From NCBI RefSeq assembly GCF_004359215.1, contig NC_090615.1, positions 6,017,775 to 6,081,774 of the forward strand: 64,000 bases of DNA, written 5' to 3'. Below, piece after piece: positions 53,001-63,286 of this stretch (the stretch's first letter is position 1; each line of letters opens with the position of its first letter). The translations under genes and the position numbers were made by a program. The notes under the pieces are model-generated. The model searched no databases, was not told the DNA's origin, and saw nothing but the letters and a program-made list of their open reading frames with translations. Origin of the DNA: Bremia lactucae. Taxonomy: Eukaryota > Oomycota > Peronosporomycetes > Peronosporales > Peronosporaceae.

Positions 53001-55191
53001 CCTCTTTTGTTCCTCGTAATGCTGTTCGTGTATCGTTTTCCTAGCCTGAGAAGTCTCAAAATGAGAGTCAAGATCTCGAAACCTTGCAGTTTCTTTCGTA
53101 GTAAAGTTCCTTTCTTTTTGTGAAGCTATACCCGTTCCGTCCACGGTCGACACATTCAAATGTTCAGGCTCACATGACACAAAGTTTTCTCCATGAACTT
53201 CATCGCTTTTATTGCTGTGAGGCTCCGCAGCGCCATCGTTTCTTCGAGCAAAGTCCTCAGCATGTGAGCTTTGAGCAACCACTGGGGCCATTGCCATCGT
53301 CTTTTGCTTCGCAGACTTGGATTTTATACCAAAGAATCGTTTCAACGCACCCGTAAACCCTCCTTTTTTGTTCTTCTTCTTTGTCTCTTCATTTCGACGG
53401 GTATTTACAGGAAAATTGGATGGCAAAGACGGATTTTCGTCCATATCGTGATCACTTGCGAAGCGAGGAGCTAAGATGCTTGATACAATAGCTCCAATTG
53501 TCTCTCTTTCAGTCTGTTGCTGTTGCTTCTCATCTCTTTTATCCTCAGTAGTCGTTTCCAACATCTTCGATCCATTATCAACAACTTGTTGGCTAACGTC
53601 ATGTCCATAATCATTCGACAGATCTGCCGCCACTTTAAATTGCGGCATCGCCGACTCTCGATACTGAATCTCATCTTCAAGCGAGTACGATAAATCAAGC
53701 TCATTCACAGTCATTCTTTCTTTCTTTTGCGCAAGGACTTTCGAGTCATTAGTTGACTGCTCATTCATAGTATATCGTCCTTGACTCCAACGCTCCTTCG
53801 GTCTTTTATCATCAAACGTACCGCATCCATCCTTAAATAACTTGGACCTATCATAGCTATTCAAATCTCTCGGCAATTGCGTTTCTGGTCGAGGCACCGC
53901 ACTTGTAGCGCTAGTATCCGAAGGAAAACCCAAGCCACTATTATCGTAATAACTTCGCTCTGTATCATAACAAATCCCAGTCCGTTGTTGAAACCCAACA
54001 CTATGCCTCGTATCGATAACCGCTTTCAACTCTTGTGTAGGCCGAGGCATAGCAAGTGCTGCTTCATGGTTATCATGACGACCAGAAGCCTCGATATCAT
54101 CGTACTGGAACTGCTCCGAGATGTAACCCTTTCCAGTTATCCCTGCAGTCAATAAAGTACTCGGTAACGAACCACGCTCGGTTGTTTGTTTTACATTTGA
54201 GACTATATACGTCGTTTTGACTTGATCTCTCCATCCGGGTCCTTTGGAGTCGCTTTTTTCCCACTCTTGAGCTTCAGAATCCCGCACCGGGACGTCTGTG
54301 AACCAGTCTTCATCTGTATGATCAAATAGACTCGTTACAAGCTCGTCTTGATGCGATTTCGAGGCTGGTGGGCATGCTTTTTCACTTGTAATGCTCCTTA
54401 ATGGCTCTTGAGAGCGTATATCGTGATCATACACGGCTTGTTCCGCCAGTAATTGGTCATTACATGACGTACAGACGCGATGGCGACGATGCGAAAGCTC
54501 AAAGAAGAGAAACGAGGAGCAATCGGAGCAAATGACACGGCCACAGTGGCGACAATGATGTTTGCGTCGTACGAGCGAAAAAGCAGCTCGACAGAGGTTA
54601 CACTGGGATTCATGGATGTCCGATTGCCACCGGACATCAAAGAGCTCTTCGCTGTTCTTGCGGCGTGGCTTTCCGTGCCGACTACGTCGCTTACCGCGCT
54701 GTCCCGTGGCTGCCACGTCGGTCACGTTGCTGGCCCACGAGCCCGTTCGGTCACGCGCGTACGACTTTGACGCAACACTGCTTGATGCAACAGAACTATA
54801 CGCAGACGTGTAGCTATTTATTGACGTTCGTAGCGCCGTAGAGCCGTCGTTGTTGCGGGATTGAGGCCGTGACGCGGAAGTGGAAACAGACGGGCGGGGA
54901 TGCCCGTATAAATCATCAAAATCGTTACTATCCTAGAGGAAGATGCATTTATGTGTGAAGAGAACATTAAGAGCCATGAAGGTTGAGATAGGCAAGCGTT
55001 ACGATGCGCGTACCTCCTCAAAGAACGGGTCCTTCATGTGGTAGGATGCGGAACCGTCCTGAGCTTCTTTTTCCGTGCTTGAGTTGCTTGAAACGGAACA
55101 AGCAACTGAAGCTAAAAAAAACGTATTTTTTAGTGATGTGGATCTGTCGTTTTTTTTATTGCAAGAATAAAATGGCTGTTTTGAACTAACT
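50049..55191 (-). CDS. Large FYVE zinc-finger protein, 5' end uncertain
   Basis: The main exon is 54932-50049. Upstream exons 55111-55014 and one ending at 55191 join in phase (introns 81 and 79 bp, GTACGC..CTCTAG and GTTAGT..TTTTAG). The GTG at 54725 is not the start. A true ATG was not found; exon 1 may begin beyond 55240. Near the N-terminus is a FYVE finger: W-x-x-D as RWQSDI, then QCNLC, RRKHHCRHCG, CSDC, HRRHRVCTSC. FYVE fingers bind phosphatidylinositol 3-phosphate on endosomes. The remaining roughly 1,450 residues are Ser/Asp/Lys-rich, predicted disordered, with repeated F-D-x-L-F/FADLF-like short motifs (TFDDLFESP, SFADLFDDD, IDALFDLS) and a basic coiled-coil-like stretch near the end (EKERKKRLQAKQRQAQRDK). 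A single intact frame over 1,600 codons argues for a real gene. Confidence 0.85.
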
Positions 55192-55344
55192 TTGAGGTCT
55201 TAGAGCTGGTGTTGACCGGTATCTCCTTTGAGCTTTATGATTGCCATTTCCGCCCTCGGCAGAAGTCGGCAGTGCTGAAGGATGCCTCCTACTGCAAGGG
55301 AGCTTGGCACAAGTTGCGGCGCGAGAGAAGTGTTGAAATATGTA

Positions 55345-55430
55345 CAAGAAGGTACATAGGGCGACGTTTCAAGTTACGCGCAGAGAAGGTGCGTAATGCG
55401 ACGTTTCAAGATACAAACAAAGAAGGTACA
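55345..55430. repeat. Tandem repeat, about 37 bp x 2.3
   Basis: AAGGTACATAGGGCGACGTT, AAGGTGCGTAATGCGACGTT and AAGGTACAGTGAG start successive units sharing GCGACGTTTCAAG. It lies just upstream of the visible FYVE exons. Confidence 0.75.
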
Positions 55431-56172
55431 GTGAGCACAAATGTAGGGCTCCTTACTCACCTAGGTTACACTGTCGCATGCTCTATAACGTGTTAGATAC
55501 TAATTAATTCCTATAACGTAACTTAACACAGGCTAACTAGTGATGCACAAGTAGGATTACGATAATACATAGTAGTTTCCCATTTACTACTTTGTCAATA
55601 AGCTTCCTATTCTACACCAATTTAACAAGAAGTTATGACAGAGGTTCACACAGAGTGAAGTGGTGAATTGTGGCGTATCTGGTCACTGCAAAGTATTTTC
55701 AAAGAAAAAGGGGCGTCAGCGATACAAGGCGATACAAGCATGCAGATGTCGTAAAGCATGTGTGCTTATTCGACAGAACGACGCAAGTTGGGATCGAAAG
55801 TACTGCAATCCTCTTTAATCACTCTTAAAAAATGATATGTGTTCCCACTCTTATCTGCAGCAGAGTATAAATTTTGCTTACGTTTGCACGACTGCACAAG
55901 ACCTCACCGTGATTACTTATCATTTTGTGGAGTTAGATCCCGACGGCCGTGCACAAGCACAGGCATCTACCATTGTGGCGTAGACATAGTTACCGACGGC
56001 TGTGCATAAGCACAGGCAGCGTCGAAATTTGAACACTCGAATAGCTTCGCGCGCGCACGCCTAAATCTGATAAGAGAACTAGTCTGATCGGAGTGCCAAT
56101 ATAGTATAAGCTATTCAATTCATTTAATTAACTCCGATATTCTCATTATAACAAAACTCAACTTGAGAAAAG
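55431..56172. other. Spacer with a small repeated block
   Basis: Near 55950-56010 the block GACGGCCGTGCACAAGCACA recurs as GACGGCTGTGCATAAGCACA. A related block lies in the gypsy element near 14145 (GCAGCTGTGCGAATGCACAG). No gene was recognised. Confidence 0.45.
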
Positions 56173-56392
56173 ATGGTCAAGCTATTATGTTCGTTTGTTC
56201 ATACCAAGACTCCCGCTTTTTCTGTGCGAGTGGACGAGAGCGACACAGTACATGACCTCAAGGCCGCAGGCGGAAAATCCAGCGAAGATCGCATGTGATG
56301 CCAACGACGTTCAGGTCGTTCTGGCAAGAAAAGAAAAAGGCCGCGGTCCATGGCTGACGGAATCTGACGTCGAGAGCGGTGGGTGGATTTAA
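56173..56392 (+). pseudogene. Crinkler (CRN)-type effector N-terminal domain, frameshifted
   Basis: The ATG at 56173 opens MVKLLCSFVHTKTPAFSV, the start typical of oomycete Crinkler proteins, and continues to DLKAA. A one-base-type frame change then leaves the first frame to run to a stop at 56296-56298, while the next frame carries AENPAKIACDAND and a QVVLARK segment in the place of the LFLAK box. That frame ends at 56392 without any C-terminal effector domain. Crinklers are translocated into host plant cells. This copy is broken by the frameshift and truncated, so it is not a functional effector. It sits next to retroelement debris, the usual setting of these genes. Confidence 0.75.
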
Positions 56393-56465
56393 GTGGCCTT
56401 AAGATGTTGACTGTACTGGTGCACCACTTAAAACGGCTGGCTAATCAGCAGATAGCGTGCGGGCT

Positions 56466-56699
56466 CTAGTCACGAAAGAACTTGTTAAGGCCGATGAGTT
56501 TTCTGATCACGTGCTCGTGGGGGTTCTTTGTCACCTGGACGTAAGCCTGCTTCAGACTAAAACCCTCCTGTTCTGCTACAGAGATCGCTTGATCAGGCGT
56601 CTCAGATTCGAGCCGGAACTGGTGGGTCTTGATAGGACCATCTGCAAGACCCTTAATAACACTTAATTCTAAGTACATAATTCTGACGCGACTAATCAT
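56466..56699 (-). pseudogene. gypsy gag fragment, minus strand
   Basis: The minus-strand frame reads LSVIKGLADGPIKTHQFRL, SETPDQAISVAEQEGFSLKQ. It matches the gag remnant after 13109 (GLTDGP..HLFRSDLDTPEEAESVAEQ). Only this segment survives; the frame loses similarity toward 56466. Confidence 0.75.
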
Positions 56700-56844
56700 T
56701 CCTCAGGAGAAGGTCGCGTTGGCGCCCTACAATCAGCAGACTTCAGAGCGACTTGATGCCAGACCGATAGATTCACTACTGATAATGCGTGACTGCAGTT
56801 TGAAGGACGGCGCCGGGATCCCCTAAATAACCTATAAAGTGTGA

Positions 56845-57318
56845 TGGAGCACCCTTCGCTAGTGCTGCTTCAGTATTAGCCAACCTGCACTGAAAGCAGT
56901 GAAGTTGAGGTGCATCCGCATACTTCACGTACACGACGTGCAGAAGAAAGCCTTTAGTTAGCTAAGAAGTAAAAGCTACTTACTAAAGGTCAATACTGAA
57001 AACTAGTATATGTAGAAATTAATCTGGGCTTATACCTTAATTTCCTACGTAACGATCTTCTATCTACTGACTCAATTTTAATAATATCAAGCTCTATATA
57101 GTTCCTCCGTGCGCACCGCCCAATCGTGTCTAGTAAGTATTGGCGGGGTTGAATTAAAGTTAGATCAAGTAACAAACACAATTGTTGTCTTGATGCTACA
57201 AAATTACCGAATCTGGTGATTATAAAATAAGTAAATCAAATAATTTAAAGATGAATTTTATATATTTTTTATTATTTTCCTCCTATAAGAAATACTATTG
57301 ATGTAACGAGACACCCCG
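56845..57318 (-). repeat. LTR-like unit, family 3
   Basis: Contains AGCCAACCTGCACTGAAAGC, ACTTCACGTACACGACGTGC and TACTAAAGGTCAATACTG, and ends near GATGTAACGAGACACCCCGA. The first blocks recur at 3536-3665, and the TGTAACGAGACACCCC end resembles the start of the family 1 LTRs. Its exact ends and any target duplication were not found. Confidence 0.5.
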
Positions 57319-59447
57319 ATACTAAAAGCACTTTTTGCTTCTTTCATGCATTGCAATGGCGACAAAGCATATTCTATTAATTTGCCAAGGTCTTTAAAAC
57401 CTAGTGCAGTGGAATAGGTTCTTTAAAAAGTCCACTAGTGGAATTTTGTCGGTAATTTGGAAGTGCCCGTCGTCAGTTGAAAAGTTTACAAATTTATATT
57501 ATGGACAAGCAATAATTAAATACCTGGCTTAAATTTGATATTGTATTTTACTATTCAAATGCAAGTATTTCTGGAGATTTATATTTTCCAGGAAAACAAA
57601 ATGAAATAAGAAACTTGTGCGCTTATCCCGTCTAATCGAGGCGCGTCGGCGACCTCAGGCTTGCCTTCTGATGGGTCAGGGACGAAGATATTGATGTCAC
57701 CCACCCCGTCTGTCGTTACGCGTACATGGCGAAGCATTTTTTTCAAAACTCAAAAGCTTTAAAATTTAAATTCTTACATATTTCTATGTAGCACAGCCAC
57801 TTCCTGTCCAGGTGAAGCTGGACCCAAAACTCGGTGTAGAATATGTTTGGCCAATAACTTGCCCAACGGCACATTCAAACCGATGCTCATTTTTTGTCTT
57901 CACATGCGCTTGCGTCACAAGTGGCTGGTGGTATGAGATCGGCGAGTGTTGCACTCGAGGGAAAGGCATGAGCCATGATAGCTGCTGCTGGGCTGGCTGA
58001 GTGAGTCATCCGCAATGAGGAAGGGGCGCGAGTCTCACCTAAAGCGCCAAACGACTGCGCCATGGTACGGAGAGCGATGAGGAGATGAGATGAAAGAATC
58101 AGAGTAGACCGTTGCATGAGTGCTGGATCGCTGCAGAGAGGGCAGGTCACAGGAATACCTGATTTAGTGGGAGGATAATACTTCGAAATGGAATTCGCTA
58201 GCACGCTCGAAAAGTGAGCAGCACTGCATCATATATACGACCGGTGCCGCGAAAAGCATCGAGATGGTGCCATTATGATGCCGGATTTGTCAACCCGGAC
58301 TACCAGCTCTCAGGTTTATGGCTGATAGCCAGAAGAAAAATTGTGCATTCAATGCAGAGCATGGCAGTTGTGTAAATGGACGGGCTCGACCGAGAAGGAG
58401 CGAAGCTGAAGAAGCTGAGTAAAAATATTTTGGTCAACTCATTTTCTGCGACGTTTTCCGTTATTAAGTCCTGTAGACTGGATATATAATAGGAACCGTG
58501 GCAAGGGCAACGGTGGGAGGTGATGGGAGAAGTAGCCCTAACAGCTGCACCAGCGAGTTGCCAAAGATGGCGTGTCCTCCCAATGTGGTCACTGCATTGC
58601 CATGTAATGAGAGTGGGGAAATGTCCGTGCTGGAAAACGACGTGACGCAAGGCATAACGGCACAGACGTGGATCTGAAGCATTTTTTGCTCAGTACGTTA
58701 AATGTACCCTCTCTACGGCGCCCGATACATTTAACCCATATAGTAGTGACGTGTAGATAAGCGTAATGAGCTCAATTCGCCGACAATAGCCGTGTTTAAG
58801 CCATAACGTAACTTTATAGTTCCTGGGAATACAGATCACGCTGGTTGACTTGCAGCGCCAACAGGTTCCGCCTGATTGTTTTATGATTTACATTAGATAC
58901 AACACCTAAAGTTCTAGTCGCGATAGAGTTGGTAGCGTGAAATCGTTGCATGAAGATTCTTGCTGTACGATTGCTGCTCATATTCGGGAAGGGTGCGAAG
59001 ACTGGGTAAGTACGAATGCAGATACGAATGCGTGGGTGAAACATCTCAAAACCGGATCGTAAGCGGACTGATAAAATACGAAATTCGAGTCGGAATTGCA
59101 GATCCACAAGCGATATCAAGCTCCACGCTCACGTTGATACGCATAGAGTAATACTTACAATCTACTCGATCTTGTCAAGCCTTCATTCAGCGAGATGCAA
59201 GCGTCTAAAGCTTCCGGTAGAACTTCAAATATGGGGGAGCTGGTTGCTTTTCTGGTGGTACCCGAGAAGCTGAAGTGCCATCGAATTGCGTGAGGCAAGC
59301 ATGCCTTCTTCGTCGGTGACCGCTCTGCAAGCTTTCGTGTTCCTGGTGACGAATGCTTGATATGACAATTCGCGGGTTAAATACCGAAGAAGTATGACTC
59401 AACCGTGTCGATTAGCTGCGGACTACATCTACTTTCAACTGGTCTCG
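57319..59447. other. No recognisable gene
   Basis: Short ORFs on both strands (for example minus 58204-57887 and 58650-58300) lack motifs, length and composition expected of genes. This is probably old repeat-derived sequence. Confidence 0.4.
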
Positions 59448-59520
59448 CCTAGCTAAATTGGTAAAGCGCTGGTTCTTATAGCTAGCGGTCGTGTAATCGA
59501 GCCCCTTATGGGTTAATATC
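59448..59520 (+). other. tRNA-like sequence (pseudogene or SINE head)
   Basis: TAGCTAAATTGGTAAAGCGC resembles an A box and GGTCGTGTAATCGAGCCCC a degraded B box at tRNA spacing. The acceptor ends do not pair and the anticodon arm is imperfect, so this is not a working tRNA. tRNA-derived SINEs are known in oomycetes. Confidence 0.4.
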
Positions 59521-59529
59521 CGCTGCATG

Positions 59530-62060
59530 GCAGACGTATGATTTGCCAATGCACATTGCGGACCGTGCCCGTGCTGAAGTATCCTCGCTTAACAAGACAT
59601 TATGTTTTATACGCTAAGCACGTATTTTCGCATCAGCAATCACCTACGGTAGCAGATGCATTGTGTAGGTGCCAAATAAGATGATATCTGATGAATTTCT
59701 ACTTAATCGGCTGTCCTGCCGCCAATGTGCCTTTAAATGCTGCATTAATCACGAACGAGTACTTTTAGTATTTGCATGTAGGCAAGTAAAGCATTGAAGA
59801 GCATAAATCATTTGAAGCGATTGCTATTATCCTGCAATCGTTTTTTCTGTGTAGGTTTGATGCTTTGCCGAAGGATTGATCAACAGGAAATGGTGTCGCC
59901 AAAATGAGAACTTCAGATCTCATTTTTAATGCTTTTCGTTCAACCAATGTCAGCATCAAGCTCATTGGTCAGTTAATCTCGGCCTAGTTTTATCATGGCG
60001 CGAGTGTAGAGATGATTGAATTTGATAACATTGAATGCCGAACTTGCTCTTCGCTCAATTGTGTGTGCGCTATAATGGAATACTCAGCCTCACTAGGATT
60101 CAGCGTTCAAAACCCAGAGCTCGAAAAGTTGACCCCGCAATGGGTGTCGAAAACGTATGCCGAAGGCTTTGAATTCTCAAAGCAGTAGTATGGTCGCTTG
60201 ATAGTTTGAACTGGCCCTGTGGTGATTTTGTGACCAGAAAGTTTTAAGGAACGTAACACCTGTGACAATTGCAGCTTTTGTTCCTCGATCAGCAGTAATG
60301 TTGCTTTTGTGATGATCGCCAAATATATATTCAGTTTTTTTTCTCGATCCGACTTGGCACCGTCTTACTTTAACCAAATGTTTTCGCGGAAAGATACGTC
60401 AAAAAGATTAGAAGGATATCCTTGTAAAGTGGCGTGGGTATCCATATTTTTAAAGTAACTGGGTCTCAGAGGTCCTAGGAGCCCGCATCGTTCTCGGCGC
60501 AAGGCTGCTATGGCCTCGTGCGCTTCCTCTCGGCTGAGGAAGTGCGATAACCAACTTTTGACAACATGCTTAATGCCAAAAATGAGGCAAGTATCGACAA
60601 ATCTTTGTAATGAAGATCTCGGAAGAAAAATAACAAAAATTCTTAAGCAGCTTGGCTCTAAGCATTGCGTAGTCATGGGCAACCGTGCGTGCTCACTTTA
60701 TATCTTCCAGCCCGGAAGCTTCGTTTGCTAGTTGTAATGATTGGTGATGCTGCTTAAGCAGCGCATCATTTTTGAATGTTATTAATCATAATTAATGAGC
60801 ACGCAAAAAGCATTGATTGCTACCACAACAAAACGAGTGAAGGAAAAAAAATTACGAAGCAATAATCGTTTGCAACTCAAATCGTACGATTCAGTATCGA
60901 ACGAGTCTTGCTTGTTATACTTTCCCCTTCATTCGTTGTTGTGCAAACCATATGCAATTTTGTCAAGCGGGATAATGATTGAACGGCTTACAATCCATAA
61001 GAACTATCAAAAAACTGAAGCTACAATATTGCAAATAATAATTGTATTTTCTTATCGCTTAAGCATCCAGTCTGGACGCTAACCGGCTATTCATGATAAC
61101 ATTTCCAATTGCACTAGACGTGAGTAAGCTGTGATCACCGTTATTGTCAGGACCAGTCATTTAGCTGATCCTATGAAATTCAATCTTGCAACTGTACTTC
61201 CCTTGACCAATCATTCCGCTTGAGGATTTATAACTAATCATGTTGGTTAATGTTTCTAAAACATCAATTTCATTAATATGGATAGTAAGACTTAGATAAG
61301 GATAGGCGATACCTTTAGGAGTACTACACATCTGCTAAATTCATCAGTTTGGTTTTAATTTTTTCCTGAGTCTTCACAGTTATATGCATAAGTGCGCGTT
61401 AGGGTTCTTACGAAAACTTGCGTGCAGTCTCCATATATGTGTGCTTCGTACAATGCCTTTCGGTCCCTATGTAGAAAACACTTGATACAATCAGGTGCAC
61501 AACAGGGAGCATTGACAAGTACATTTTAATTTGAAGCAGCACAATCATAACATTTTCCGACAACTCTAGCTCCACGCTTGTATAAACTGCAATATTTACG
61601 TGTAAAAGACGCTCGCATATATGAGCTTCTCTTTTGGGACTCGGATTGAGATGAGATTTAATGAGCAATGGTTTAATTTTGCTTAATAACAAATACGAAA
61701 CTGCTGGATGCTTTTTTTGCGCTGTGATGCTGTGTGGTACAGTCCTCCCTCTGAAAACTTTTATCCCCGGTGGACACAATTTGCTAAATTTTTTAAGGGT
61801 TATTTGTTATCGAATTATACTGTAGTAGTCACCAGAACAACCCCCAAACAAAAAACTCCACAAAACCAGCATCAAAGGCAGCCCAAGAGAACCCAGGAGT
61901 CTTCAGGCTGCCAACACAGGTCCTCATCTTTTTTTCTTAAACCTGGTTAAGGTCTGCCTCAAAGTTAAAGACACGTAACCATCCTGTTTTTTTGCTGGGG
62001 TTGGTATTCTTTGTGAAGAACAAGGTGTGACTATTTTCTGCTGACTTTTGATCCAACAAT
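59530..62060. other. Unassigned AT-rich region with one dispersed motif copy
   Basis: Near 61010-61080 lies another copy of the AAGC..ATTGCAAAT..CTTAAGCAT unit seen at 12425, 12605, 19275 and 30045. ORFs such as minus 60682-60365 (HFLSREEAHEAIAALRRERC) are open but unrecognised. No gene is called. Confidence 0.4.
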
Positions 62061-62071
62061 TTGCAACACAC

Positions 62072-62854
62072 ACATATGTCGCAAGCTCGCATTACCAATG
62101 CTCAACGCCGGCGATTTGCAAGCACAAGGATGCCAATCGCAGCATGAACCAGGAGGCTTTGTGTAACGGGGTATATCGTTACATGAAATTAACACTTAAA
62201 GGTTGTTAATTAATAAATTATCTAAAAAGGTAGATAATATTTGTAGGATATTACTTTAAATAGTAATATCCTGCATTCTTATCCTTAAATAGGTAAACGC
62301 CATTATATCTATTTATATCGCAGACTTATCAGCTGTAGAAGTAATCAAAGAGAGTTACAAGATAAGATAGAGATAAGAATTCATTTACATGTTTAGTATT
62401 AGGTTGTAGTTAAGGCAGCATTTACAAAGATAGAATAAGAGACACTTAACTATATTAATACAGTTTTCATTTTACCCTCTTAAGTTAACTTGTCTTAAGG
62501 GAAGTCTTCCTCTGCACGTACAGTGTACGTCACCTAACGAAAGGCACCACTCACAACTGAAGCAGTGTGAAGTGTACTTGTACTGAAACAGTACAAGTCG
62601 TAGTGCCCCGTTACACTTTGGCTGTCTGGGCGACAAAGGAGTTCAACCTCACCAAGGGCGTGACTCAAGCTTCTATCAGTAACCTCATCAAGATTTGTGC
62701 TGAGCAGGAGGCAATGGACTCTAGCAGTCTCAACGCCAAGCATCAGCGCCTTGTCCAGCACCCAGGCAGTGGCCTTCTGGGTGCTGCAGTGCCAGAATCG
62801 TGGGATATTTCTCATCGGCGATCTGAAATGCGCAAAGGCTTAGAGATTTACTGA
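62072..62854 (+). pseudogene. pogo-like transposase N-terminus split by a solo LTR
   Basis: Left part: from 62076 SQARITNAQRRRFA, the start of a CENP-B-like DNA-binding domain. Right part: 62621-62700, LAVWATKEFNLTKGVTQASI, then SNLIK. With the LTR and one copy of the 5-bp duplication set aside the two parts lie in one transposase domain. Downstream NAKHQRLVQHPG recalls the basic segment after the domain. The rest of the gene is absent. Confidence 0.7.
62162..62615 (+). repeat. Solo LTR of gypsy family 1 with perfect target duplication
   Basis: From TGTAACGGGGTATATCG to GTAGTGCCCCGTTACA, 454 bp. It is flanked by CTTTG on both sides (62157-62161 and 62616-62620). No internal retroelement sequence is present, so the element was reduced to one LTR by recombination. 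It disrupts the pogo-like ORF. Confidence 0.92.
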
Positions 62855-62860
62855 TCCACT

Positions 62861-63179
62861 TGGTTTAACGGGGTGAGAGCCCGTTACCGTCTTACACTAA
62901 TAATTAAGCTGAGGAAGCGCTGTGATTTATAAGGTAATTTTAACTCCGTTTATTTGTGTTTTTGTAATTCGCAGTAAGTGCGAATATGTTCTTTAGCTCA
63001 TGGGAACCACTCAAATATAGAACTAATTATTATTGGCTAATTATTGGGTCTGGCACCCCAATAATAAACCAACAATAAATAGACGCGGAGTATCCGCTAT
63101 CCGGATACTGCCTACACGTAATGTATGTAATTATGTACTAAAACTATGACTACTTAATATAATGGGTTGCCCCATTACA
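62861..63179 (+). repeat. LTR, family 2 (5' LTR of an element leaving the window)
   Basis: The unit starts near TTTAACGGGGTGAGAGCCCG and ends GGGTTGCCCCATTACA, followed by TCACCCCCCCC. It shares ATTGGGTCTGGCACCCC and the CGCTATCCGGATACTGCC-like palindrome with the LTR at 6488-6780. The first bases are eroded, so the start is approximate. Confidence 0.7.
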
Positions 63180-63286
63180 TCACCCCCCCCTCTTTAAGTT
63201 GCGCTTACCGTGACGTAAGCGCCATACACAGAAAGTTTCTTCTCAACGAATAGTCCAACGAAAAGCCCAACGAGAACTCCAACGAC

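Noticed and set aside
54723..54725. GTG as start of the FYVE protein
   Set aside because: The frame continues upstream into a good splice acceptor at 54933-54934, so the GTG is only an internal Val codon.
57887..58204. Minus-strand 105-codon ORF
   Set aside because: No motif, no start context, unremarkable composition.
59448..59520. Functional tRNA gene
   Set aside because: Acceptor stem does not pair and the anticodon arm is imperfect; kept only as tRNA-like.
60365..60682. Minus-strand 105-codon ORF (HFLSREEAHEAIAAL)
   Set aside because: Looks slightly protein-like but has no recognisable family, no splice partners and lies in repeat-rich DNA. Left as spacer.
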